From positions 2,853,917 through 2,917,916 of the forward strand of contig NZ_CP012600.1 in assembly GCF_001278705.1 (NCBI RefSeq): a stretch of 64,000 nt of DNA, given 5' to 3'. Below are positions 47,622-57,641 of the stretch, piece by piece. Source of the DNA: Bacillus gobiensis (GTDB lineage Bacteria > Bacillota > Bacilli > Bacillales > Bacillaceae). The translations under genes and the position numbers were made by a program. The stretch's first letter is position 1. The number at the start of each line of letters is the position of its first letter. Under the pieces are notes generated by a model. That model searched no databases and was not told the DNA's origin. It saw nothing but the letters and a program-made list of their open reading frames with translations.

Positions 47622-48938
47622 TTAATTCCAAACAGGAACAACACTTTTTCTTCCTACAGAGTGATACTCAACACCTGCTTGATAGCCGTCTTCTAGCTCG
47701 AAGCAGTTTCTGCCGTCAAAGATAAGAGGAGCCTTCATTAACTCTTTATACTTTGCCAGCGGGAATTCTTTGATTTCCTTCCAGTCAGTTAGAATCAGTA
47801 CAGCGTCCGCATCTTTAATTGCGCTTTCGATGCTGTCTTTATATTCCACAGTGTCAGGAAGGATTCGTTTTGCATGCTCAGTTGCGATTGGATCGTAAGC
47901 GGTGATGTTGGCTTCTAACGCATCGAGTTGTTTGGCGATGATGATCGATGGCGCATCCCGCATGTCGTCTGTGTTCGGTTTAAATGCTAGGCCGAGCAGT
48001 GCGATTTTTTTGCCTTGGATTTTGCCCAGGCGGGTGATGACTTTTTGTACGAGTAATGCTTGCTGCTTGTTGTTCACTTGAATAACCGATTTAAGCAGCT
48101 CGAAGTTGTGAGCGACGTTTCCGGCAATTTGCACCAGCGCGCTTGTGTCTTTCGGGAAGCAGGAGCCGCCGTAGCCGATGCCGGCTTTTAGGAATTGGCT
48201 GCCGATTCGTTTGTCTTGTCCCATTCCGGTGGCGACGGCTTCGATGTCCGCGCCGACCTTCTCGCAAATGTTTGAGATTTCATTGATAAAGCTGATTTTT
48301 GTTGCAAGAAACGCGTTGGATGCATATTTGATCATTTCAGCACTTTTGATGTCCGTATGGTAGATCGGAATACCGAACGGTTGAAAGATGCTTTCCAGCT
48401 TGTCTGCCGATTGTTGATCGCCTGTTCCGATGACGATGCGGTCGCCGTGGAATGTATCCTGGATGGCTGAGCCTTCTCTTAAGAATTCAGGATTGGAGGC
48501 GACAGTGATTTTCACCGGACGGGCGAGATTTTTTTTCACCGTATCTAAGATATAGTCATTCGTGCCAACTGGAACCGTACTTTTCGTGACGACGATGACG
48601 TCGTTTTTCACGTTTTCGCCGATTTGTTCGGCTACTGCAGTTACGTATTTCAGTTCTGCCTGGCCGTCCTCTTTTTGCGGTGTGCCGACGGCGATGAAAA
48701 TGACCTCTGCATCAGCAAAGCCAATTTCATAATCCGTTTCGAAGCGAAGTCTGTTTTTGGCGATGTTATTTGTCATGAGCTCGTTTAGGCCCGGTTCGAA
48801 AATCGGCGAGATGCCGTTTCTCATTTTATTGACTTTTTCTTCATCGATATCAATGCACGTCACGTGATGGCCAATTTCCGAAAGACTGACGCCAGTTACC
48901 AAGCCGACATATCCCGTTCCTACAATTGATATTTTCAT
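47622..48938 (-). CDS. ugd: UDP-glucose 6-dehydrogenase
   Basis: 438 aa. Rossmann motif ISIVGTGYVGLVTGVSLSE (3-21), VIFIAVGTPQKEDGQAEL, NPEFLREGSAIQDTF, the catalytic cysteine in GIGYGGSCFPKDTSALV, and LLGLAFKPNTDDMRDAPSI. It oxidises UDP-glucose to UDP-glucuronate with NAD. Last gene of the operon, so glucuronic acid is a likely constituent. B. subtilis relatives are TuaD and YtcA. GC content is visibly higher than in the fucose-type cluster. Confidence 0.95.
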   Translation of the reverse strand: MKISIVGTGYVGLVTGVSLSEIGHHVTCIDIDEEKVNKMRNGISPIFEPGLNELMTNNIAKNRLRFETDYEIGFADAEVIFIAVGTPQKEDGQAELKYVTAVAEQIGENVKNDVIVVTKSTVPVGTNDYILDTVKKNLARPVKITVASNPEFLREGSAIQDTFHGDRIVIGTGDQQSADKLESIFQPFGIPIYHTDIKSAEMIKYASNAFLATKISFINEISNICEKVGADIEAVATGMGQDKRIGSQFLKAGIGYGGSCFPKDTSALVQIAGNVAHNFELLKSVIQVNNKQQALLVQKVITRLGKIQGKKIALLGLAFKPNTDDMRDAPSIIIAKQLDALEANITAYDPIATEHAKRILPDTVEYKDSIESAIKDADAVLILTDWKEIKEFPLAKYKELMKAPLIFDGRNCFELEDGYQAGVEYHSVGRKSVVPVWN

Positions 48939-48956
48939 ATATTTTTCCGCTCCTTT

Positions 48957-50339
48957 TTATCCGGCTACGGTAGCCGCTTTAATGGATTCTAAAATGGCAT
49001 CCCAATCGGTTTCTAGTCTGATGATATCTTCTTCAACAAGCTGTGAGCCGCGTTGTACTTCGATGATTTCCAATTCGCTGATCGCACGGATTGAATGCTT
49101 CGCGGATACTGGGATTTCCAAGACATCTCCCGGGTTCACCTGGAAAATTTGATCGTTTAAAATAAATTCGCCGTAACCTTTAATGACGGTCCATACCTCG
49201 CTGCGTTGATAGTGCTGCTGATAGCTTAAGTTTTTGCCTTGAGCGATGCCGATTCGTTTTGTCAGCGTTTCTGAGCCATCCTCGAATTTTGTATAATCGA
49301 GAACTTTGTACCAGCCCCAGCGGCGTTCTTCATACATCGGGCGCTGGTCAAATCCAGAGACAAGTTCTTTGATTTGCGGGCTCGCTTCCTTCTCAGCGAC
49401 TAAAATCCCATCCGGTGAAGCGGCGACGACTAAATTGTTTGCGCCAAGCACAGTAACCGGAATGTCGAGCTCATTAATAAGGTGCGTGTTTTGTGTCTTG
49501 TCGCAGATGACGCCTTTGCCAAGCTGCTTCGTACTCATTTCTTCCGTTAACGTATTCCAAGTTCCAAGATCCTTCCAGTAGCCGTCGTAGGAAACGACTG
49601 AAATCTTCTCCGCTTTTTCAACAACCTCGTAGTCAAAGCTGATTTTCGGGAATGATTCGTATTGAGCGAGCAATTCGAAGTAATCGGTCGGATACCCTTT
49701 TTGCTCTAAAATTGATAGGACATAGCGAAGTCTGAAGGCAAACACGCCACAATTCCACAGCGCTCCTTTTTCAATTAGCTCTTCTGCGACATTCTCCTTC
49801 GGTTTTTCCGTAAATCGTTCAACAGAGGAGTACGCTGAATCACCGCTATTCGCTTCTGGAACGATATAGCCGTATTTTTCAGATGGATACGTCGGTGTGA
49901 CACCGATTAAGGCCAAATCGGAGTTCGTTTCGCTTATGACTGTTTCGAGCTCTTTGACTTTATCAAAAAAGTTATTTTGTACATAGGGATCGACAGGAAG
50001 TACGGCAACAACTTCATCAGGGTTCACTCCGCCTTCACTGTATAGGAAGCTTGCTGCAAGCGCGATGGCCGGGAACGTATCGCGACGGCATGGCTCGATG
50101 ATGAGACCTGCTTCATTTTCTAGCTGACTTTGGATCATATCTACCTGTGATTTACTTGTTGCAATGACGGTATTGTTGGACAGATTAACATTCTTTAATT
50201 GATTCCATACACGCTGAACCATGGACTCTGCGATGCCTTGTTCGTTTTCTAAAATTTTCAAGAACTGCTTTGAACGGGAATCGTTAGATAGTGGCCATAA
50301 CCTTTTTCCTGAACCGCCTGAAAGAAGAATCAATTTCAT
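48957..50339 (-). CDS. manC: Mannose-1-phosphate guanylyltransferase / mannose-6-phosphate isomerase (copy 2)
   Basis: 460 aa. LLSGGSGKRLWPLSNDSRSK (4-23), FTEKPKENVAEELIEKGA, and the cupin part SYQQHYQRSEVWTVIKGYGE. It makes GDP-mannose, here without gmd/fcl, so mannose itself is the expected sugar. Its start overlaps the pyruvyl transferase stop by four bases, ATGA-type coupling. Confidence 0.94.
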   Translation of the reverse strand: MKLILLSGGSGKRLWPLSNDSRSKQFLKILENEQGIAESMVQRVWNQLKNVNLSNNTVIATSKSQVDMIQSQLENEAGLIIEPCRRDTFPAIALAASFLYSEGGVNPDEVVAVLPVDPYVQNNFFDKVKELETVISETNSDLALIGVTPTYPSEKYGYIVPEANSGDSAYSSVERFTEKPKENVAEELIEKGALWNCGVFAFRLRYVLSILEQKGYPTDYFELLAQYESFPKISFDYEVVEKAEKISVVSYDGYWKDLGTWNTLTEEMSTKQLGKGVICDKTQNTHLINELDIPVTVLGANNLVVAASPDGILVAEKEASPQIKELVSGFDQRPMYEERRWGWYKVLDYTKFEDGSETLTKRIGIAQGKNLSYQQHYQRSEVWTVIKGYGEFILNDQIFQVNPGDVLEIPVSAKHSIRAISELEIIEVQRGSQLVEEDIIRLETDWDAILESIKAATVAG

Positions 50340-51433
50340 ATTGCTTGCCCTCCTATGATCTTTTGTTTTAAGAAATTGTCAAAATACGTAATATTGTTGT
50401 ACGAGCTTGCGATCTTTTCGTCAAAGCTAATTGAGTTGCGGCCCACCTTTTTCATTAAAGCATCAGGTGTCATCCCTTCTTCCGTTATATTGATATAGTT
50501 ATCCGCCTTGATCGATTGATAAAAGTACTCCATTTTCGGGCTGTAGCACATGGCGACTGTATTGATGCCGAAGTATTCGGAAGCGACACTGCCATGCAGC
50601 CTGCCGGAATAGTGGATCGTCGCGTGCTTGATCAGCTTGGTCATATACTCAAAATCTGTCGAATCATCATAAGCGTACGGAATGCTCTCTTCATCAAGCA
50701 GCTTCATCAGCATCTGACAGCTTTCGATGTCGTGTCTAGTATCCATTGGCGAAAGCACAACCTTCTGAATGATGTTGTTGTCCAAATCGTGCTTGGCACA
50801 AGCTACGACAGCTTTCATTGACGACTGTTCCCTTTCAGCAGGTACATACCTTTTCAGGTTCCGCCATGTGATTAACATATATGGTTCAGGATGAGCAGGC
50901 TGCTCCGTATCCTTTGCCACCGTTTCAAAAAACAGATACGACAAATCTTCTGCTAAATGGTACGTGTTTTTGTCAGAAATCGCTTTGGCGCGGGACAGCG
51001 ATGTACTGTCTCTGAAGACGAGAAACGAGCTTGCGTTTAAAAGATATCTTGTCCTTTTCACTCGTTCCTGCTTCGTCAAGTTTCCGATGCCGACGCCGAT
51101 ATAGCCGATTTTCCCGCCGAATAGCTTGACCAGGGAAAAGAAAGAGTAATTTCCATCCCCGTCTTCATCGGTAAAGATCGTGCCTCCGCCCCACAGATTA
51201 AGCTCCGCTTTTGCGAAATTGCGCAGGGCCATCAGCTTCTTCACCTTGCCTAATCGGTAAAATTCAACGACTTCAATTCGCGGCTCGTCTTTATACATCT
51301 CTTTCAAATTCCCTTTGAATAAATCGACAAGCGTAATTTTGACGTCATTAGAAATTAGAAATTTTACGATCGTATCCATCATGATATTGTCGCCGTAGTT
51401 TGTTCCGTAATAACCCCATAATACGATTCTCAT
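50336..51433 (-). CDS. Polysaccharide pyruvyl transferase family protein (xanthan-like cluster)
   Basis: 365 aa. IVLWGYYGTNYGDNIMMDTI at the N-terminus, LNLWGGGTIFTDEDGDGNY, KIGYIGVGIGNLTKQ and IHYSGRLHGSVASEYFGINT follow the PF04230 pattern. It would add a pyruvate ketal to a terminal sugar. It is coupled by four-base overlaps to manC downstream and wzx upstream. Confidence 0.87.
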   Translation of the reverse strand: MRIVLWGYYGTNYGDNIMMDTIVKFLISNDVKITLVDLFKGNLKEMYKDEPRIEVVEFYRLGKVKKLMALRNFAKAELNLWGGGTIFTDEDGDGNYSFFSLVKLFGGKIGYIGVGIGNLTKQERVKRTRYLLNASSFLVFRDSTSLSRAKAISDKNTYHLAEDLSYLFFETVAKDTEQPAHPEPYMLITWRNLKRYVPAEREQSSMKAVVACAKHDLDNNIIQKVVLSPMDTRHDIESCQMLMKLLDEESIPYAYDDSTDFEYMTKLIKHATIHYSGRLHGSVASEYFGINTVAMCYSPKMEYFYQSIKADNYINITEEGMTPDALMKKVGRNSISFDEKIASSYNNITYFDNFLKQKIIGGQAI

Positions 51434-52842
51434 AGTTTCTCCTTTACCGGGCTAAATTTTATTTTTCGAAAAATACCTTTTACCATCCAGTTATTCAAAA
51501 ACAAAAACAGGATTGGCGCGGCTATTACCGCAGCTATCTTTAGCGCAAAGACATTTGAATAATAGATCACAAGAAAACCTGCAAGCAGGATAAACAGGGA
51601 ACCGAGCATCTTGAAATCGATCGTGATGGAGAAATATTTTCTTGTTTGATAGATTCTGAGCACCCACATGACGAAAAACGATGTCGCGTTTGATATGGCC
51701 GAGCCCATGATTCCGATTTGCGGAACGAGAATCAAGTTTAAGATCATGTTGCAGACCGAGCCGGCAATCGAGCTGTAAAAGGCACCCTTCGTCTCCTTGG
51801 CGCTTTGAAAACCCGTCCCGTAAAAGGAGGAAAACGCCGAAAACATCATCGCAATAAACAGCGGCGGCATATAGTAATAGGCTTCTTTAAAATCTCCGTC
51901 GATGAAATATGCGATTAAGAGAAAGCTGAAGGCGAGTAAACCAAACAAGCCGCTGAATTGAAACTTCATATACTTATCAAACATCTTCGAATAAAACGCA
52001 TTCCGGTCCTTCGAGTTGTATTCCGTAATCGAAGTCTCCTGCCACGAGAGATAAAATATTTGGTTTATCACCATGATGATCGTGGCAAACCGGGTAGCGA
52101 CGGCGTAAACCCCATTCGCTTCAAACCCGATAAAGTAATTCAGCACCAAGCGGTCGGATGCATTCATCACCCACCAGTTGATTAAATTAGGGATGAGCGG
52201 GAGCGAGTAAAGGGTTAACATTTTCGTCACATCGCCCGCAATTAGTTTGAACGTTATGAATCTTAAGACTTTCACCCGCATTTCGATGTACAGGACGATC
52301 GTGACCGATGTCGTGATGACCGAGATAAGGAGCGCCTCCACCTTTAAATGTAAAACGACAATTAAGACGATATTCATGGTAACGTTGGCAACTGTTGAGA
52401 CGATCCCCGCAATCGCAAACTCGAGGTTTCGCTTCAGCCCCCGGGCAATTTGCAAATAAACGGTTGATAGCACCAGTGCTAATAAATAGCCTTCAATCAA
52501 AAAGAAATAGTCAATTTTGACAAAGAAATTCACACAAGCAAAGCCTAAGCTGAAGATGAGGACATTCCTAAAGACAACGAGAAGTCCGTTCGTGATGACC
52601 CGTGCTTGATCTTCCTCATTCTTAGCATCTAATAAATACCGGTAGATTCCTTCACTCATTTGAAAGGAAACGAGCGGAAGGAGCAGGCTGACAATCGTGA
52701 CGATCAGGTCAAACTGGCCGTACTCGCTGACGCTTAGATAATAGGTATAGACAGGAAGCATGATAAAGACGAGCAGCTTGGACGAGAAATTGCCGATCGT
52801 ATAAATCAGGATATTCTTCATAAAGTTCTTTTCTCTGCTCAT
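51430..52842 (-). CDS. Wzx-type polysaccharide flippase (xanthan-like cluster)
   Basis: 470 aa, twelve to fourteen membrane helices. The N-terminus FMKNILIYTIGNFSSKLLVF, with LPLIPNLINWWVMNASDRLV in the centre, is the polysaccharide-transport (PF01943/PF14667) pattern. It exports the lipid-linked repeat unit. Overlaps both neighbours by four bases. Confidence 0.92.
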   Translation of the reverse strand: MSREKNFMKNILIYTIGNFSSKLLVFIMLPVYTYYLSVSEYGQFDLIVTIVSLLLPLVSFQMSEGIYRYLLDAKNEEDQARVITNGLLVVFRNVLIFSLGFACVNFFVKIDYFFLIEGYLLALVLSTVYLQIARGLKRNLEFAIAGIVSTVANVTMNIVLIVVLHLKVEALLISVITTSVTIVLYIEMRVKVLRFITFKLIAGDVTKMLTLYSLPLIPNLINWWVMNASDRLVLNYFIGFEANGVYAVATRFATIIMVINQIFYLSWQETSITEYNSKDRNAFYSKMFDKYMKFQFSGLFGLLAFSFLLIAYFIDGDFKEAYYYMPPLFIAMMFSAFSSFYGTGFQSAKETKGAFYSSIAGSVCNMILNLILVPQIGIMGSAISNATSFFVMWVLRIYQTRKYFSITIDFKMLGSLFILLAGFLVIYYSNVFALKIAAVIAAPILFLFLNNWMVKGIFRKIKFSPVKEKL

Positions 52843-53900
52843 GATTTAACCGTTTTCCCTTCTTTTTCACGCGCAACGAGCGGAAAGGTTGATTCATAGG
52901 CTTGTATCGTTTGTTCGGCAATGTTTTCCCAGCTTAACTCTTTGATCTGCTTCGCCCGTTCCTTTTCATACTCTTGCTTGTCCAGCTTCGTAATGTCACG
53001 CATGGCGTCTCTTAAGCCTGCAGAATCACCTTTATCGAAATAAGCGGCGCATCCTTCCGGAATATATTCCTTCAGCGTCTCCACATTAGGAATCACTAAT
53101 GGGACGTGATGGGAAAGCGCCAGGATGGCTGATCCGGAATTGGTGATCACTTTATAAGGAAGCACCATCGCGTCAAGCGCATTTAAATAGTCATGGAGCT
53201 CATCATCCGGTATGAATTCGAGCTTCAAGATGATCCGGTCGTCATTAATTGAGTCGAATATCTCTTTGTTGAAGCTTTTCGATACCTTACCGCAAATCAA
53301 GAGCTTTAAGTGATCCCCTTCGATTTTTTGAAATTGTTCGATCAGGTCTTCGACTCCCTTATACGGAGAAATAGCGCCGATAAAACCGTAGACAAAATCG
53401 GTTTCCTTAATATTCAGCTGCTTTCGGACATCGATTTGCTTTGACGGATATTCGCCGATGTAATGCCCGTGCTTGATCACGTCAATTTTGCCAGTATCCA
53501 CGTTGAATTGCCGGCTGATTTCACCCGACAGCCCTTGGTTCATGATGATGATTTTGTTCATGAACGAGCAAACGAGCGATCGGTACCATTTTTGGAATCG
53601 CGTTTTTTTCACGTTATGCGGCCACACATTATGCATCGTCCAGACGATTTTCGCCCGCTTTAGCTTGAAGTAGCTCAGAATCCCCATAAAGGTAACGGAT
53701 TTAATCGCGGTACTGATTGGCGAATTCCCACTGTACAGATGGGAAGGCCAGTGAAAATGGACGATATCGCCCTTGGACACCTTGATGATCGTTTTCTTAT
53801 TTAACGCAATGACGTCGGCACCTTTTTGCTCCAACGAGTTAGATAATAAATGGTTGTAACTGTTGCCGGGATTTTCTTTAGGTTCCATAAATACACGCAT
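52839..53900 (-). CDS. Glycosyltransferase, GT-B fold
   Basis: 353 aa. VFMEPKENPGNSYNHLLSNS at the start and DIVHFHWPSHLYSGNSP, then WTMHNVWPHN, FVYGFIGAISPYKGVEDLIE and ITNSGSAILALSHHVPLVIP. The HFHWP element is typical of a GT group that includes GumI-like mannosyltransferases; that match is from memory and not certain. One sugar of the repeat unit. Confidence 0.85.
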   Translation of the reverse strand: MRVFMEPKENPGNSYNHLLSNSLEQKGADVIALNKKTIIKVSKGDIVHFHWPSHLYSGNSPISTAIKSVTFMGILSYFKLKRAKIVWTMHNVWPHNVKKTRFQKWYRSLVCSFMNKIIIMNQGLSGEISRQFNVDTGKIDVIKHGHYIGEYPSKQIDVRKQLNIKETDFVYGFIGAISPYKGVEDLIEQFQKIEGDHLKLLICGKVSKSFNKEIFDSINDDRIILKLEFIPDDELHDYLNALDAMVLPYKVITNSGSAILALSHHVPLVIPNVETLKEYIPEGCAAYFDKGDSAGLRDAMRDITKLDKQEYEKERAKQIKELSWENIAEQTIQAYESTFPLVAREKEGKTVKS

Positions 53901-53926
53901 GGTTAGCCGGCCTCCATTCAGTAAAA

Positions 53927-55081
53927 CTAGTTTGCGTTTCTAATCTTGTTCTGTGTTTGGTAGAACTCATTCGTTTTTTCCGTGACAAAGCTTTTTAACT
54001 CGTTTCGGAACGTTTCCGGCGAAAACCGCATCGCATGCTCTCTGCAGAAGACCGGATTGATTAAATGGCCGTGTTCTTCAAAGCGTTTGACGGCCGCGAT
54101 AATTGATTCCTCATCCTGCCGCTCGAAAAACACTCCAGTCGGTTTCGTGCTTGTGTCAATCGATTTAACTGTCTCCAACGATCCGCCTTTTCCGAAAGCG
54201 ATGACCGGTGTTCCGCACGCCTGAGCTTCAACAGGCGTAATCCCGAAATCCTCTTCTGCGGCGAAGACGAATCCTTTTGCCCGCTGCATATGATCCACCA
54301 GGACTTCGTATGGCTGGTAGCCGAGCAGCTGAACGTTGTCTCCCGCTTTCGCGTGGATTTTTTTGAAGTCTGGCCCGTCGCCAATGACAATCAGCTTTTT
54401 GTCTTTCATTTTTGAAAACGCCGAGACGATCAGGTCGATTTTTTTATAAGGTACCATCCGCGATGCGGTTACGTAGAAATCGTCCTTTTCTTTTTTCATC
54501 TGGAAGCGGTGGACGTCTACCGGCGGATAGATCGTTGTTGATTGTCTGCGGTAGACCTTTTCAATCCGTTTCCCGATAAAATCGGAGTTCGATAAAAAGT
54601 GATTTACACCATTTGCCGTCCGGTAATCCCAGTTACGGATATTAAATAACAGGTACCTGGCTAGCAAGCTTTTCGGCCCCTTCGTTAAATTGCTTTCCTT
54701 TAAATACTGGGCTTGAAGATCCCATGCGTAGCGGATCGGGGAATGGACGTACGAAATATGCAGCTGGTCCGGTCCCGTTATGACTCCTTTGGCTACAGCA
54801 TAAGAGCTTGAAAGGATCAGATCATATTGCGAAAGATCAAACTGCTCGATCGCAAACGGCATAAGCGGCAGGTAGTTGCGGTATTTCTTTTTAGAAAACG
54901 GCAAATTTTGGATAAAGGTGGTGTTTACTTTTTTATTTTGCAAAAACGCGCGATCCTTATCTTCCAAATGATCAACCGTGGAAAACACATCCGCTTCCGG
55001 ATAGATCTTCAGAATCTCTTCCAATACTTTTTCCGCGCCGGCATATGTCGTTAACCAGTCATGGATAATAGCTACCTTCAT
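53927..55081 (-). CDS. Glycosyltransferase family 4
   Basis: 384 aa. VAIIHDWLTTYAGAEKVLEE (3-22), ISYVHSPIRYAWDLQAQYL, FYVTASRMVPYKKIDLIVSA and EDFGITPVEAQACGTPVIAF, a clear GT4 with the EDFG(I)TPVE donor site. It overlaps the next upstream gene by four bases. Related to WbaZ-like mannosyltransferases. Confidence 0.92.
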   Translation of the reverse strand: MKVAIIHDWLTTYAGAEKVLEEILKIYPEADVFSTVDHLEDKDRAFLQNKKVNTTFIQNLPFSKKKYRNYLPLMPFAIEQFDLSQYDLILSSSYAVAKGVITGPDQLHISYVHSPIRYAWDLQAQYLKESNLTKGPKSLLARYLLFNIRNWDYRTANGVNHFLSNSDFIGKRIEKVYRRQSTTIYPPVDVHRFQMKKEKDDFYVTASRMVPYKKIDLIVSAFSKMKDKKLIVIGDGPDFKKIHAKAGDNVQLLGYQPYEVLVDHMQRAKGFVFAAEEDFGITPVEAQACGTPVIAFGKGGSLETVKSIDTSTKPTGVFFERQDEESIIAAVKRFEEHGHLINPVFCREHAMRFSPETFRNELKSFVTEKTNEFYQTQNKIRNAN

Positions 55082-56166
55082 CTCAACACCACTTCCTCTA
55101 TGATCTTAATTGTGCTTTTAGCCGCATCCTTCCACTTGAATTTTTCAGCATGGGCGATGCCTTTTTTCACAAGCTCAGCCCTAAGCTTGTCATCATTGAT
55201 CAGCGTCAGCATTTGCTGCTTTAAGTCTTCCTTGTTTAACGGGTCAAAATAAAGCGAAGCGTCTCCGCTGACTTCAGGAATCGAAGCCGCATTCGAAACG
55301 ATCGTCGGACAGCCCATCGCCATCGCTTCAATCGGCGGAAGTCCGAATCCTTCATACAATGATGGGAAAATAAGCGCTTCTGCCGACTTCACATACGACA
55401 TGAGTTCTTCGTCGCTGACTCTGCCTGTGAAAATGATATTCTCGTTATCGATTCGCGAGCTCGTTTCTTGATCTCCATTAATGAAGCCTTCCTTTTTTCC
55501 TACGATTACAAGCTTGTAATCTGGAAGCTTCAATTCTGTAAAAGCGGCAAGCAATACTTGAAGATTTTTGTGGGGCTTAACGTTTCCGACATAGATGAAA
55601 TACTTAAAGCCTTTCGCTTCAAATGTTTCGTACTGTCTCCATACATCGGATACCCCGTTGTAGATCACTTCGACATTTTGCTTGATCTTCGCCTGCTCCA
55701 GCAGTCTGTCCTTCGAAAAGTTTGAGATCGTAATGACTTTTTTCGCTTTCTTCCTGATTCGCGTAAAAAAGATTTTTGCGTATGCTTTTTCCGCTTTGGA
55801 TAACGTACCGAGCGGATCGTCCAAGTGATAAACATCATGGACGGTTACGATCAAGTCCCCATTGTAAAAGTAAGGAATGTTGTAATGAGGGGACCAAAAC
55901 ACCGTATTTTTGCTGTATTTTTTCTTCAAGAAATACAGCTGCTCGGAGATCGAGTAGATGCCTTTATCGACGGCTTCCAGCTTGATATCCGTGCCTTTTG
56001 CACTGTACTTCTGAATGGTCTCTTTGTCTTCCGAATTATAAAGTAGCGTAATTCGAACGTTGTCTTGCTTCTTGAACCTTTCAAACATGTAAGGCAAAAT
56101 GTTTTTTAAATAGGTTCCGATTCCGGATGCGTTAATCATTCTTGCATCAACAATTAGCTCACGCAC
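55078..56166 (-). CDS. Glycosyltransferase family 4 (mannosyltransferase-like)
   Basis: 362 aa. [20 protein letters not shown] (3-22), [37 protein letters not shown] and [20 protein letters not shown] with the E-x7-E donor site. Upstream lies the structured element at 56203-56403, the only sizeable gap in this otherwise overlapping gene run. Confidence 0.92.
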   Translation of the reverse strand: MRELIVDARMINASGIGTYLKNILPYMFERFKKQDNVRITLLYNSEDKETIQKYSAKGTDIKLEAVDKGIYSISEQLYFLKKKYSKNTVFWSPHYNIPYFYNGDLIVTVHDVYHLDDPLGTLSKAEKAYAKIFFTRIRKKAKKVITISNFSKDRLLEQAKIKQNVEVIYNGVSDVWRQYETFEAKGFKYFIYVGNVKPHKNLQVLLAAFTELKLPDYKLVIVGKKEGFINGDQETSSRIDNENIIFTGRVSDEELMSYVKSAEALIFPSLYEGFGLPPIEAMAMGCPTIVSNAASIPEVSGDASLYFDPLNKEDLKQQMLTLINDDKLRAELVKKGIAHAEKFKWKDAAKSTIKIIEEVVLR

Positions 56167-56202
56167 GGGTCATTGCCCCCTTTGTCATTTCATTCATTTT
56201 AT

Positions 56203-56403
56203 CCCGCATTAACGGGCAGTAAGACCTCCGCCTCAGGGTTCCGAGAGTCGAAGGAAATAGGTGGGGGGTTAACTGCCCGTAAAAGCCCGATTGGTTCATC
56301 TAACAATCAGTGGGGGATATAAAGTACGAAGGCTAATTACGCAATGTCCTGTTGCAAATCCTTCACTAGCATATCCTATGCGTCGACCCCCCCACTGATT
56401 GAA
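56203..56403. repeat. Structured intergenic element with two inverted-repeat pairs
   Basis: ACGGGCAGT (56212-56220) pairs with ACTGCCCGT (56272-56280). CAATCAGTGGGGG (56304-56316) pairs perfectly with CCCCCACTGATTG (56389-56401). Both stems are GC-rich. The element sits inside the operon between two glycosyltransferase genes. It looks like a mobile miniature element or repeated RNA structure that entered the operon; I cannot count copies elsewhere in the genome. Confidence 0.6.
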
Positions 56404-56411
56404 GATTCACT

Positions 56412-57611
56412 TTAAGCTTCTCTATGAAAATCCCTTTCATTTTGGGGCAATTGATAAGAAATTCCTTCGCAAAAGTTAAGTATTTTTTCAGCATTGCTTT
56501 TCCACGAATAAGGCTCGGATAGCTTTGCTGTTTTAATTTTTTCCTTCGTAGAAAGATCAATTTTGTCAATAAGTGCGGGTATTTCCCTGAAATCCTCGTA
56601 CATATGAACAAAGCTTAAATTCCTTCTCTTAATCTCATCCGTCTTCCTTACGACCACATGTAAGCCCGCCGCTCCAAATTCGTACAGCTTCATCGGGCTT
56701 CTCCCGTTATTCGACGGATGGTCGCTTAACGGTAATATGGCAAGGTCTGCATTGTGCAGGTAAGACGGAATTTCTGAATAATCCTTGGCCCCAAGATAAG
56801 AAATCCGATCATTTCTGTAGATCTTCTTCTTGAAGCGGTCATTGATCGGTCCGATGACCGTCAGCTTGATATTTTCCATCGTGTCGACGATATACCTGAT
56901 TGCTTCGAAATCAAAGCGTTCGTCCAGCGCCCCGACATACACGATATGAATCAGTGAGTCGGTTCGCTCCTTCACGTTTTTCGGGTGATAGAGAAAGTGG
57001 TCATACTCGACGCCGTTTTCGATCAAGGCAAAGGGCTTGTCCGGAATTTTGTTGATTTCCTTCGCTTTTTCCAGGACCGGCATCGACGTTGCGACAATGC
57101 CGTCCGCCCGCTCGACTAGTAACGCCTCCGCTTTGCCGATATGCTGATCGCCTGTCATGTACTCATTTAAATCGGTCGGCCGGAAGATGAGCAGCTTCGG
57201 CTTAATGATTTCTTCAATGCCAATGAGCGATGGCTGGTCGATAAAGAGAATATCGATATCGCGGATGTTGTTTTTTCTGATCGTTTTTTTCACACCGCCA
57301 AGGGATAAGTTTCTGCCGTCTTTTGCGAATTGCTTCGTCGATAATTGCCAAGGAACCATCGACCAAACGAGGATGTCTCGCAGGTGGTTATTCACCTTGA
57401 CCGTTTTTTCTCCAAGGAAGTATCGTTTAAAGCGTGTTTTGTTCTCCGTTTCTCTGATTTTCAATAAGTGAAACGGGCTGATGGGAGTGCTGATATGATA
57501 GACGTCATTTCCCTGCTTGCTCAATTCCTTCGCAAGATGATGGGAGCCTACAACAAATGGGCCTCCCATATACGTATGGCTGGCAAATAAGATATTTAAT
57601 TTTCTTGCCAT
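56412..57611 (-). CDS. Glycosyltransferase (TuaH/GumK-like)
   Basis: 399 aa. NILFASHTYMGGPFVVGSHH (5-24), FIDQPSLIGIEEIIKPKLLI, FRPTDLNEYMTGD, GIVATSMPVLEKAKEINK, IENGVEYDHFLYHPKN and NGRSPMKLYEFGAAGLHVVV. This pattern is shared by TuaH and by glucuronosyltransferases of the GumK type. With ugd in the operon, glucuronosyl transfer is a reasonable guess. First glycosyltransferase after the initiating transferase. Confidence 0.83.
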   Translation of the reverse strand: MARKLNILFASHTYMGGPFVVGSHHLAKELSKQGNDVYHISTPISPFHLLKIRETENKTRFKRYFLGEKTVKVNNHLRDILVWSMVPWQLSTKQFAKDGRNLSLGGVKKTIRKNNIRDIDILFIDQPSLIGIEEIIKPKLLIFRPTDLNEYMTGDQHIGKAEALLVERADGIVATSMPVLEKAKEINKIPDKPFALIENGVEYDHFLYHPKNVKERTDSLIHIVYVGALDERFDFEAIRYIVDTMENIKLTVIGPINDRFKKKIYRNDRISYLGAKDYSEIPSYLHNADLAILPLSDHPSNNGRSPMKLYEFGAAGLHVVVRKTDEIKRRNLSFVHMYEDFREIPALIDKIDLSTKEKIKTAKLSEPYSWKSNAEKILNFCEGISYQLPQNERDFHREA

Positions 57612-57641
57612 ATTGAATCCCCCTACCGCGAGTCAAAAATT

